Part shown: one piece after another, positions 1 to 6,661 of the stretch
Layout of the letters: each line of letters opens with the position of its first letter
Numbering within the stretch: the stretch's first letter is position 1
Made by a program: the position numbers and the translations under genes
DNA from: Cycloclasticus sp.
Lineage (GTDB): Bacteria; Pseudomonadota; Gammaproteobacteria; Methylococcales; Cycloclasticaceae
Reading direction: 5' to 3'
DNA length: 7,633 nt
Assembly (NCBI GenBank): GCA_018066825.1
Contig: JAGPVU010000150.1
Span: 1-7,633 of the forward strand
The notes under the pieces: generated by a model
The model's input: only the letters and a program-made list of their open reading frames with translations
The model's database searches: none
What the model was told of the DNA's origin: nothing

Positions 1-57
1 AATGAACTTAGAAAAGGCGCCAAGGTTGAAATTAATCGCGGCAATATAGCCAAGTAA
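1..57 (+). CDS. C-terminal end of an unidentified upstream protein (partial)
   Basis: Frame 1 is open from the window edge and encodes 18 residues, NELRKGAKVEINRGNIAK, ending in TAA at 55-57. The intrinsic terminator starting about 20 bases after this stop supports it as the true end of a gene. The tail is basic and contains a short 'L-x-x-G-A-K-V-E-I' stretch, which resembles the last strand of HlyD/RND-type periplasmic adaptor proteins. Eighteen residues are too few to name a family, so that is only a guess. The gene body lies outside the window. Confidence 0.45.
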   Translation, partial: NELRKGAKVEINRGNIAK

Positions 58-75
58 GCAGTACTAAAACCAAAT

Positions 76-104
76 AAAAACCCTTGCCCAGCAAGGGTTT
101 TTTT
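76..104 (+). terminator. Rho-independent terminator after the upstream gene
   Basis: A perfect GC-rich stem, CCCTTGC (81-87) with GCAAGGG (91-97), encloses the 3-base loop CCA. The stem is flanked by an A-run on the left and seven T's (98-104) on the right, so the A/T bases can lengthen it. The hairpin followed by a T-tract is the classic intrinsic terminator form. It separates the upstream gene from adk. The A-run on the left could let it work partly in the reverse direction, but no minus-strand gene is seen to its right. Confidence 0.9.
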
Positions 105-210
105 ATGCCTAGCCAAAAACACACCTCTCGATCAGCAGATAACTCATGTTGAACAATCGGTGACCTGGGTCGCGTTTATCATTAAAGGTTTAGGTTAATA
201 TCCACACTGT

Positions 211-242
211 TTTCAAGGAGCGGATAGCTTCTCTAGTATAAG
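211..242 (+). promoter_or_regulatory. Weak candidate promoter for adk
   Basis: The sequence TATAAG at 237-242 matches the -10 consensus at five of six positions. The overlapping hexamer TAGTAT (234-239) lies 17 bases after TTTCAA (211-216), which is a poor -35. Either reading would give a long 5' untranslated region of roughly 160 bases. This is a consensus match by eye only, and an AT-rich intergenic region can yield such matches by chance. Confidence 0.22.
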
Positions 243-400
243 TAACAGATGTTGTAACGCTTTGATGTTATCTAAATAAATGACCCATGGATCCCTATAT
301 TGTACAAAACAGCCCATGAATTGCAGCCCTCAAACACACCAACTGTCACTGGATTAAAGGTGGCGAATGTGGTACTTTTCACGGTTGAAAATAATAACTT

Positions 401-410
401 AGGAAACACT
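401..410 (+). promoter_or_regulatory. Ribosome-binding site that fixes the adk start
   Basis: AGGA at 401-404 sits six bases before the ATG at 411, which is good Shine-Dalgarno spacing. The upstream in-frame alternative start (a TTG near 300) has no such site. This supports the short 215-residue Adk beginning MRIILLGGPGSGKG. Confidence 0.8.
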
Positions 411-1058
411 ATGCGCATTATTCTTTTAGGGGGCCCTGGCTCAGGCAAAGGCACACAATCTCAGTTTATAACTGAAAAGTTTGGTATCCCACAAATTTCA
501 ACCGGTGATATGTTACGTGGGGCAGTTAAAGCGGGTTCTCCTTTAGGCATTGAAGCAAAAACAGTGATGGATGCAGGTGGCTTAGTATCTGATCAAATTA
601 TTCTCGGATTAATTCAAGAAAGACTAACTGAAGACGATTGCAGTAAAGGCTTTTTATTGGATGGGTTCCCACGTACCGTGCCCCAAGCAATTGGCTTAGC
701 TGAAATGGGTATAGACATTGACCATGTGGTTGAAATAGCCGTTGATGACAATGAAATTATCCGTCGCATGGCAGGCCGTCGCTCTCATTTAGACTCTGGC
801 AGAACCTATCATTTAATCTATAATCCACCAAAACGAGATGGGGTCGATGATGTGACGGGAGAACCACTCGTCCAACGTGACGATGACCAAGAAGACATCG
901 TAAAAGATCGATTAAGCACTTATCACGATCAAACGGCTCCGCTGATAAATTTTTACAAAGAGGCAGCTAAAACGTCATCGATTAAATTCAGTACTGTTAA
1001 AGGCGTTGGTGCAGTGGAAGATATTACTGCGAGTGTTTTTGCTGCATTAGAAGACTAA
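411..1058 (+). CDS. adk: Adenylate kinase
   Basis: This enzyme interconverts ATP + AMP and 2 ADP in the cytoplasm and sets the adenylate energy charge. The protein has 215 residues, against 214 in E. coli. Visible features in order are the P-loop GGPGSGKGTQ (residues 7-16), the NMP-binding segment starting QISTGDMLR, and the family signature LLDGFPRT. The long LID domain begins GRRSHLDSGRTYH and runs through YNPPKRDGVDDVTGEPL, followed by QRDDDQE. The four LID positions that hold zinc-binding cysteines in Gram-positive enzymes are not cysteines here. They are His/Ser/Asp/Thr-type residues as in E. coli, so the LID is held by hydrogen bonds. The ATG at 411 is chosen because it has a well-placed Shine-Dalgarno and gives the standard N-terminus. 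asd follows in the same direction after 76 bases. That gap contains a C7 tract and a weak TCACC/GGTGA inverted repeat but no T-tailed terminator, so cotranscription is possible. Confidence 0.97.
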   Translation: MRIILLGGPGSGKGTQSQFITEKFGIPQISTGDMLRGAVKAGSPLGIEAKTVMDAGGLVSDQIILGLIQERLTEDDCSKGFLLDGFPRTVPQAIGLAEMGIDIDHVVEIAVDDNEIIRRMAGRRSHLDSGRTYHLIYNPPKRDGVDDVTGEPLVQRDDDQEDIVKDRLSTYHDQTAPLINFYKEAAKTSSIKFSTVKGVGAVEDITASVFAALED

Positions 1059-1134
1059 ATACAAACCAGAACGTCACCCCCCCTTTTGTATAAGGTGATA
1101 TGAATAAACACATTTTTGTAGGACTTACAAACAC

Positions 1135-2154
1135 ATGAAGACATATGATATTGCAGTTGTAGGAGCCACCGGCGCTGTCGGTGAAACCATGCTATCAATT
1201 TTAGAACAACGGAAATTTCCCGTTGGTAAAATATACCCCTTGGCAAGCAGTCGATCTGCAGGTGGCAGCATACGATTTAACGGCAAGAACGTTCTAATCG
1301 GCAACCTGGCTGATTTCGACTTTAGCCAAGTTCAAATTGGTTTGTTTTCAGCCGGCGGTTCTGTATCAGAAGAATACGCACCTAAAGCTGCCGCCGCTGG
1401 TTGTATTGTTATAGATAACACCTCTCACTTTCGCTACGACGACGATATACCGCTAGTTATTCCGGAAGTAAATCCCGAAGCGATCGCCCAACACCGTAAC
1501 CGAGGGATTATTGCCAACCCCAACTGTTCAACCATCCAAATGTTGGTTGCACTAAAACCTATTTATGATGCCGTTGGTATTGAACGTATTAACGTAGCAA
1601 CCTATCAAGCGGTATCAGGTACTGGAAAAAGCGCCATTAGTGAACTTGCTGGGCAAACTGCCAAACTATTGAACGGCAAAAAAGCTGAAGCCAAGGTATA
1701 CCCTAAGCAAATTGCTTTTAACGTACTGCCTCAGATAGACGTGTTTCTTGAAAATGGCTACACCAAAGAGGAAATGAAAATGGTGTGGGAAACTAAAAAA
1801 ATATTTAACGATCAAACCATCACGGTTAACCCAACTGCCGTTAGAGTCCCTGTTTTTTATGGCCATTCAGAAGCATTACATATAGAAACTAAAGAAAAAA
1901 TTAGCGCTGCAAAAGCACGCGAGCTTTTAGCAAACTTCGATGGTATTACTGTTTTGGATGAACATAAAGATGGCGGTTACCCAACTGCAGTGTCAGATTC
2001 CGCAGGCAACGATGATGTATATGTCGGTCGTATTAGAGAAGACATCTCACACCCCCGGGGTTTAAACATGTGGGTAGTAGCAGACAACGTACGTAAAGGT
2101 GCAGCACTTAATAGTGTGCAAATCGCTGAATTACTAGTAAAAAAATATCTTTAG
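1135..2154 (+). CDS. asd: Aspartate-semialdehyde dehydrogenase
   Basis: Asd reduces 4-aspartyl phosphate to aspartate 4-semialdehyde with NADPH. This is the branch point to diaminopimelate/lysine, threonine and methionine. The protein has 339 residues, a normal length for the class that includes Gram-positive enzymes and the Pseudomonas Usg-like proteins. The N-terminal dinucleotide-binding loop is VVGATGAVGE (residues 8-17). The catalytic cysteine is Cys131 in ANPNCSTIQ. The conserved segment ATYQAVSGTGKSA (155-167) contains Gln158. The substrate-binding Arg is Arg237 in VRVPV, and the likely acid/base His is His244 in YGHSEA. Having both the Cys and the His argues for an active Asd rather than a catalytically dead Usg paralogue. 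The Shine-Dalgarno is modest: TAGGA at 1119-1123, 11 bases from the ATG. fimV follows after 79 bases, as in the asd-(usg)-fimV order known from Pseudomonas. The leuCDB genes often found before asd are absent, and adk takes that place. Confidence 0.96.
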   Translation: MKTYDIAVVGATGAVGETMLSILEQRKFPVGKIYPLASSRSAGGSIRFNGKNVLIGNLADFDFSQVQIGLFSAGGSVSEEYAPKAAAAGCIVIDNTSHFRYDDDIPLVIPEVNPEAIAQHRNRGIIANPNCSTIQMLVALKPIYDAVGIERINVATYQAVSGTGKSAISELAGQTAKLLNGKKAEAKVYPKQIAFNVLPQIDVFLENGYTKEEMKMVWETKKIFNDQTITVNPTAVRVPVFYGHSEALHIETKEKISAAKARELLANFDGITVLDEHKDGGYPTAVSDSAGNDDVYVGRIREDISHPRGLNMWVVADNVRKGAALNSVQIAELLVKKYL

Positions 2155-2233
2155 GCTATAGTTATTTAAACGTCTTAACTTCATTTCTATATGGTTTAGG
2201 GACTAGAAATCAACGTCAGTTTAGGAGCGACAA

Positions 2234-4339
2234 ATGAAAAGATCAACTAAGGCAGTAGCTGCATTTTGCTTAATTAATTCTGCCAACCTTTATGCGCTAG
2301 GTATCGGTGACATTGAAACTCACTCTGCTTTAAATCAGGTGCTTAAAGCAAAAATACCCCTGATCAGCTCAAAAAATGAAGACCCAAGTAACGTGCGTAT
2401 CGCTATAGCTTCGCGTGAAGCGTTCACCCAAGCAGGTATCGACCGACCTAACTTTTTAAACAATTTAAGGTTCACCCCCGTTATAGAAAAAAACGGTGCT
2501 CTGAGCATTGAGGTTCTATCCACATCAAGCATTAAAGAACCGTTTGTTAACTTTATTTTAGAGGTCGAGTGGCCTCAAGGTCGCGCACTTAAAGAATTCA
2601 CCATATTATTAGATCCGCCAGTTACTATGTCAGACGTGCGAACCACGCCTATCACACTCGCTAAAAGTGCAGCACCAATAGACAAAGTCACGGCAAATGA
2701 CAATGTCAACACATACATTGCACCAGCGCCACAAGCGGCTCCAGCAAAAGAATACGGCCCAACAAAAAACCGCGATACCGTTTGGGGTATCGCTAAAAAA
2801 CTAGTCAAAACCCACCCTACTGCTACGCATGAGCAAATGATGCTGGCACTGTATGACAATAACCCATCAGCTTTTTATAAAAAAAACATTAATGCGTTAA
2901 AAAAAGGGGCCGTCCTACAAGTACCAAGCAACGAGCAAACAAACAGCCGAACAGGGGCTCAAGCACTGAGTGATTACCAAGAGCAGAACTCCCTATGGTC
3001 AAATTCAAGCAAAAGCACCGCTAAAGCAAGTAAGCCAAACAAGACCAATGATATAGAACAGGCAGCCGTAACCAATTCAGCTGCAAAAGAACAGCCTGAA
3101 GAGGCATTAGAAGAAGCCACTTTAACGCTAGTAACGCCCGACCAAGAACTTAAACCCGAAGTTTCTGTCGAAGGTAATCTACAGACCACACCTATTGGTT
3201 CAGATGACCCAGCCATGCAAGCAAGCATGGCTATCGAAATGGCTACCACTCTTGAACAAGAAAACAAAGACGTGAAATCGCGCCTAAATGATTTAGAGGG
3301 TCAACTCGATAAACTTCAACGCCTTCTCGCGCTAAAAGATCAGCAACTAGCCGAGCTGCAGTCGAAAAAAATAGATACCACCGCAGTAAAACCTGAAAAC
3401 TCTTCAGTGGAAGCAGCAACAAATGACAGCTCGAATAACAACATCATCTTATATGCTGGTGGTGCTATCTTGATCGCTTTATTAGGTTTGTTTTTAGCGC
3501 GTCGCAAAAAAAGCGCTAGTGAACAAAACGATGATCTTCTATTTACCACGCCAATCCCTGACGAGGCCGATGATGTTGCTATTGACGAAAAAAGTATAAG
3601 CAGCGAGTTACCTGTAGAAGACACCAGCACAAACGAGACATTATTAAGCGAGTTCACCCCAAGCGAGTTCTCAGCTAACCAACTATCTCAAGAAGCTGAC
3701 CCACTAGCCGAATGCGATGTCTACATAGCTTACGGCCGCTACCAACAAGCAGAAGACCTAATAGAAAAAACGTTAGCCATCGATCCTGGCAATCAATCGT
3801 ATACGCTAAAGTTACTTGACGTTTACTTTGCCTCAAATGACCACGAGCGTTTTGAAAAGGTCGCCCTAAGCCTCGAAGGCCTTAAAGAAACAGATCCAAC
3901 TACTTGGAACGCCATCGCAGAGATGGGGGAAAGCATTTGCCCTGACTCGCCTTTGTTTATCTCACCATTAGTTGAAGAAATAAACACCAACAAAGCTGAT
4001 AATAGTCAAACGGATAACGAAACCCCTGATCTGTCAGAAATTGAGATCGATATTCCAGCTAAAAACAATGAAGCTGATGAACCACCAAAAGACGAATTTG
4101 AATTTGATTTTGACCTGATTAAAAATGAACCTCCAGTAGATGAGGACATTATCCAAACCGACGCAGATTCAACAACTTTGGAAGACACTGATAACGACGA
4201 AGACACCAAGCTGTCATTGGCCCAAGCTTACATTGAAATGGAAGATTTAGTGTCTGCTAAACAAGCCCTAGATGACGTATTAGTTTCAGGGGATGATGAT
4301 CAAAAACGTACTGCTCAACAAATGCTAGATAATTTATAA
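2234..4339 (+). CDS. fimV: FimV-family pilus assembly / polar scaffold protein
   Basis: FimV proteins are inner-membrane proteins that bind peptidoglycan. They support type IV pilus secretin assembly, twitching and polar organisation. The domain order is typical. A signal peptide (residues 1 to about 21) is followed by the FimV N-terminal domain starting GIGDIETHSALNQVLKAKI (23-41). A LysM domain (about 174-232) includes RDTVWGIAKKL, QMMLALYDNNPSAF and KKGAVLQVP. A low-complexity linker leads to a coiled coil (about 330-378) and one membrane segment (about 403-422, followed by ARRKK). The cytoplasmic part is very acidic and has a TPR-like segment DPLAECDVYIAYGRYQQAED (489-508). It ends with the conserved C-terminal FimV motif around LSLAQAYIEMEDLVSAKQAL (660-679). 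At 701 residues it is shorter than Pseudomonas FimV (about 900), mainly in the linkers. AGGAG at 2223-2227 lies six bases before the ATG. The neighbouring asd gene fits the usual context. The usual downstream truA is missing, and a sox cluster follows instead. Confidence 0.93.
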   Translation: MKRSTKAVAAFCLINSANLYALGIGDIETHSALNQVLKAKIPLISSKNEDPSNVRIAIASREAFTQAGIDRPNFLNNLRFTPVIEKNGALSIEVLSTSSIKEPFVNFILEVEWPQGRALKEFTILLDPPVTMSDVRTTPITLAKSAAPIDKVTANDNVNTYIAPAPQAAPAKEYGPTKNRDTVWGIAKKLVKTHPTATHEQMMLALYDNNPSAFYKKNINALKKGAVLQVPSNEQTNSRTGAQALSDYQEQNSLWSNSSKSTAKASKPNKTNDIEQAAVTNSAAKEQPEEALEEATLTLVTPDQELKPEVSVEGNLQTTPIGSDDPAMQASMAIEMATTLEQENKDVKSRLNDLEGQLDKLQRLLALKDQQLAELQSKKIDTTAVKPENSSVEAATNDSSNNNIILYAGGAILIALLGLFLARRKKSASEQNDDLLFTTPIPDEADDVAIDEKSISSELPVEDTSTNETLLSEFTPSEFSANQLSQEADPLAECDVYIAYGRYQQAEDLIEKTLAIDPGNQSYTLKLLDVYFASNDHERFEKVALSLEGLKETDPTTWNAIAEMGESICPDSPLFISPLVEEINTNKADNSQTDNETPDLSEIEIDIPAKNNEADEPPKDEFEFDFDLIKNEPPVDEDIIQTDADSTTLEDTDNDEDTKLSLAQAYIEMEDLVSAKQALDDVLVSGDDDQKRTAQQMLDNL

Positions 4340-4352
4340 GAAAAAACAACTT

Positions 4353-4381
4353 TTAATAACTTAATGCTATATATATATGAT
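4353..4381 (+). promoter_or_regulatory. Candidate sigma-70-like promoter of the sox operon
   Basis: TTAATA at 4353-4358 (4/6 match to the -35) and TATGAT at 4376-4381 (5/6 match to the -10) are separated by exactly 17 bases, in the AT-rich gap just before soxC. A second possibility slightly downstream is an extended -10, TGTTATACA (4388-4396), with no good -35. Either would give a short leader. The assignment is by eye, and the TA-repeat background raises the chance of accidental matches. Confidence 0.38.
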
Positions 4382-4418
4382 AATGGCTGTTATACAATTA
4401 ATCTCGAATTAATAGCAT
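4364..4418. repeat. Small inverted and direct repeats before soxC, possible operator
   Basis: ATGCTAT (4364-4370) has its perfect reverse complement ATAGCAT at 4412-4418, flanking the putative -10 region. Between them the heptamer AATTAAT occurs twice (4396-4402 and 4407-4413), 11 bases apart start to start, about one helical turn. Its core ATTAAT is itself a palindrome. sox operons in several bacteria are repressed by ArsR-family SoxR, whose sites are short AT-rich palindromes, so a repressor site is plausible. No regulator gene is in the window. The AT-rich composition means chance is a real alternative. Confidence 0.3.
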
Positions 4419-4427
4419 AACGGACCA

Positions 4428-5738
4428 ATGTCAGATACTAAAAAAACAACAAGTGCTAAGACACACATTGCCGAAATGGCGAGCAACGTTCCTGTATCAT
4501 CTAGGCGCGATTTTCTAAAAAAAGGGGTGCAATACACCGCCGGCATAGCAACCGCTGTAACGACTGGTGGCGCACTATCTGGCAACCTCCCTCCCGAGGT
4601 ACCTAGTTGGAGTAAATCCTTAGGCGCAGGTGTATTAACCAAACCCTATGGCATGCCGTCGTCGTTTGAAAAGAACGTAATCCGCAGAACAGTGCCTTGG
4701 TTAACGGCGGATAGAATCTCATCAATCAGCATGTCTCCACTGCAAGACCTAAAAGGCATCATTACCCCCAACGGTCTGTTTTTTGAACGTTATCATTCTG
4801 GCATTCCCGATATTGATCCGGCGCAACATCGTTTAATGATCCATGGATTAGTAGAAAACCCGCTCATTCTAGACATGGATGATCTGGCCCGTTTACCTTC
4901 CGAATCCGTCATTAACTTTCTGGAATGTCCGGCCAATGGCGGTATGGAATGGCGTGGCCCGCAAATGGAAGCACTGCAATTTACACACGGTATGATTAGT
5001 TGCTGTGAATGGACCGGCGTACGACTATCTACCTTATTAGATGAGGTTGGCGTTAAGCCCGAAGGCAAATGGATTTTAGCTGAGGGCGCTGATGGCGCAG
5101 GAATGAGTCGCAGCATTCCGTTGGAAAAGGCCCTAGACGATGCACTCGTTGTTTATGCCCAAAACGGTGAACGACTTAGACCCGAACAAGGCTACCCTAT
5201 TCGCTTATTTAATCCTGGCTGGGAAGGCAACACCTCAGTTAAATGGCTTCGCCGTCTAGAAATCGGTGACAAACCGTGGCATCACCGTGAAGAAACATCA
5301 AAATATACCGATTTGATGCCCGATGGACGCGCCAGACGTTTCTCTTATGAACAAGAATCCAACTCAGTTATTACGTCGCCTTGCCCAGAAAACCCATGGA
5401 AAACAAAAGGGGTTTATCAAATTGAAGGCATTGCTTGGAGCGGACGCGGCAAAATTAAACACGTCGATATTTCCATTGATGGTGGCGTTACTTGGCGTCC
5501 CGCCTCGTTAAATGGGCTGGTTCTTAGTAAATCATTTACCCGTTTCTCGCTACCCTTTAAATGGAATGGGGCGCCTGCTTTACTGCAAAGTCGCGCGATT
5601 GATGAAACAGGCTATGTTCAACCAACTCTTTCACAACTTCGTGATATACGCGGTACAAACTCTATTTATCACAAAAATGCCATCCACACTTGGCAATTAC
5701 AAACAGACGGTAAGGTAAAAAATGTTCAACTTAAATAA
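4428..5738 (+). CDS. soxC: Sulfane dehydrogenase molybdenum subunit SoxC
   Basis: SoxC is the molybdopterin subunit of periplasmic sulfane dehydrogenase SoxCD. It oxidises the sulfane sulfur bound to the SoxY carrier to the sulfonate level, releasing six electrons. The 436-residue protein starts with a twin-arginine signal, SSRRDFLKKG (residues 24-33, Arg26-Arg27), followed by a hydrophobic Ala/Thr/Gly segment. This fits folded, cofactor-loaded export by Tat. The sulfite-oxidase-type Mo domain contains NFLECPANGGMEWRG (163-177), in which Cys167 is the expected Mo ligand, followed by LQFTHGMISCCEWTGVRLS. Further conserved parts are GADGAGMSRSIPLEKAL (220-236) and YPIRLFNPGWEGNTSVKWL (256-274). 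The C-terminal dimerisation domain begins near GVYQIEGIAWSG and includes HVDISIDGGVTW. The ECPANGG form and the partner soxD separate it from SorA/YedY-type relatives. The Shine-Dalgarno is weak (CGGA, 3 bases from the ATG), but the reading frame and signal peptide support this start. It overlaps soxD by 17 bases. Confidence 0.96.
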   Translation: MSDTKKTTSAKTHIAEMASNVPVSSRRDFLKKGVQYTAGIATAVTTGGALSGNLPPEVPSWSKSLGAGVLTKPYGMPSSFEKNVIRRTVPWLTADRISSISMSPLQDLKGIITPNGLFFERYHSGIPDIDPAQHRLMIHGLVENPLILDMDDLARLPSESVINFLECPANGGMEWRGPQMEALQFTHGMISCCEWTGVRLSTLLDEVGVKPEGKWILAEGADGAGMSRSIPLEKALDDALVVYAQNGERLRPEQGYPIRLFNPGWEGNTSVKWLRRLEIGDKPWHHREETSKYTDLMPDGRARRFSYEQESNSVITSPCPENPWKTKGVYQIEGIAWSGRGKIKHVDISIDGGVTWRPASLNGLVLSKSFTRFSLPFKWNGAPALLQSRAIDETGYVQPTLSQLRDIRGTNSIYHKNAIHTWQLQTDGKVKNVQLK

Positions 5739-6657
5739 ATTTTTTATCACGCTTTTTGTCTCTTTATTAGTGACTTTTTCGTCGTTTGCCAGCGCCGAAA
5801 AAATGGGCCATTATGGCGTTGGTAAAACAGCAAGCGAACAACAAATTAAAGGCTGGGATATCGACATTCGACCCGATGGCAAAGGCTTACCTAAAGGTCA
5901 AGGTTCTGTTTCACAAGGTGAGCCGCTATATGAAGCAAAATGCGCCTCTTGTCATGGCTCTTTTGGTGAAGGCCAAGGTCGTTGGCCTATTTTGGCCGGC
6001 GGTGAAGACTCCTTAACTGAGGATCGACCAGAGAAAACCATCGGTAGTTTTTGGCCCTACGCATCTACCCTTTGGGATTACATAAACCGAGCCATGCCCT
6101 ACACTGCACCCAAGTCTTTAACCCCCGACGAAGTCTATGCTATTTCAGCTTATGTACTTTATTTGAATGAAATTGTAGAAGATGACTTTGTGCTGACAGA
6201 CAGCAATTTAGCCTCCGTTAAAATGCCGAACGAAGAAAACTTTTACATTGACGATCGTCCCGATTCGACGAACACACGGTGTATGATAAACTGCAAAAAT
6301 CCCGCTGATATCGAAGTCGTGCAATCTTTAGCGGGGATTACACCTGATCAAGAAAAAACACCCGTAGAAAAAACAACTGAACCCGCCCCCAGTCTTAGCA
6401 AGCTAGCTATCCAAGGCAAAGCAACGTATCAGTCAAGTTGTTTTGTTTGTCATAGCAGCGGCGTTGCAGGTGCACCAAAAATAGCTGACAAAGATGATTG
6501 GGATAAACGTATTGAAAAAGGCTTTGATCAAGTTGTCACTCACGCCATTGACGGTTACAGTGGTAATACTGGCATTATGCCGCCTAAAGGTGGTAATTTA
6601 AGTCTCTCTGATGAACAAGTTACTAATGCCGTGCATTATATGCTTGAGGCTAAATAG
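5722..6657 (+). CDS. soxD: Sulfane dehydrogenase dihaem cytochrome c subunit SoxD
   Basis: SoxD accepts electrons from SoxC and passes them to periplasmic cytochromes. The 311-residue precursor has a Sec-type signal peptide (residues 1 to about 25, cleavage after FASA). Domain 1 carries haem motif CASCH (74-78) and the SoxD-typical segments GRWPILAGGEDSLT, GSFWPYASTLWDYINRAMPY (Met125 a likely axial ligand) and YAISAYVLYLNEIVEDDFVL. A Pro/Glu/Thr-rich linker (about 208-224) joins domain 2, which has haem motif CFVCH (240-244) and GIMPPKGG (Met286 a likely ligand). Domain 2 closely resembles cytochrome c5 (GVAGAPK, DDWDKRIEKG, LSDEQV) but lacks the cysteine pair that follows MPPKGG in classical c5. 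An extra CMINC (187-191) lies between the domains. The start ATG lies inside the soxC end, with AAGG at 5712-5715 as ribosome-binding site, so translation is probably coupled to soxC. Confidence 0.94.
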   Translation: MFNLNKFFITLFVSLLVTFSSFASAEKMGHYGVGKTASEQQIKGWDIDIRPDGKGLPKGQGSVSQGEPLYEAKCASCHGSFGEGQGRWPILAGGEDSLTEDRPEKTIGSFWPYASTLWDYINRAMPYTAPKSLTPDEVYAISAYVLYLNEIVEDDFVLTDSNLASVKMPNEENFYIDDRPDSTNTRCMINCKNPADIEVVQSLAGITPDQEKTPVEKTTEPAPSLSKLAIQGKATYQSSCFVCHSSGVAGAPKIADKDDWDKRIEKGFDQVVTHAIDGYSGNTGIMPPKGGNLSLSDEQVTNAVHYMLEAK

Positions 6658-6661
6658 CACG

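Larger units (their letters stand above)
105..410. other. Gene-free stretch upstream of adk
   Basis: About 300 bases lie between the terminator and the adk start with no ORF that resembles a protein. The frame of adk stays open upstream to about position 300, but that 37-codon extension has no ribosome-binding site and would precede the P-loop start universal in adenylate kinases, so it is treated as non-coding. The region must hold the adk promoter unless transcription reads through the terminator. I see no riboswitch-like or RNA-gene structure that I can support. Confidence 0.6.

Noticed and set aside
300..410. In-frame N-terminal extension of adk starting at a TTG near 300
   Set aside because: It has no ribosome-binding site, and adenylate kinases begin just before the P-loop as the ATG at 411 does. 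The 37 extra residues resemble no known domain.
1074..1098. Possible terminator between adk and asd (TCACC with GGTGA, next to a C7 tract)
   Set aside because: The stem is only five base pairs with a 15-base loop and no T-tract follows, so an intrinsic terminator is not supported.
2155..2233. Possible promoter between asd and fimV (TTAAAC, 17 bases, TATATG)
   Set aside because: Matches to both hexamers are poor, and the short same-strand gap is equally consistent with readthrough from asd.
2575..3657. Minus-strand open frames of 94-105 codons inside fimV
   Set aside because: They are rich in Ser, Ala and Val in the pattern expected from the complement of a Glu/Lys/Thr-rich low-complexity gene. 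They have no recognisable domain and lie fully within fimV.
4366..4379. TA-repeat tract as a phase-variable microsatellite
   Set aside because: Only about five TA units are present, too short to suggest slippage-driven switching, and AT-rich promoters often contain such runs.
6611..6661. Earlier in-frame ATG for soxX
   Set aside because: It would overlap soxD by 47 bases and place a cysteine-containing, signal-disrupting extension before a clean Sec signal peptide. The ATG at 6662 fits better.
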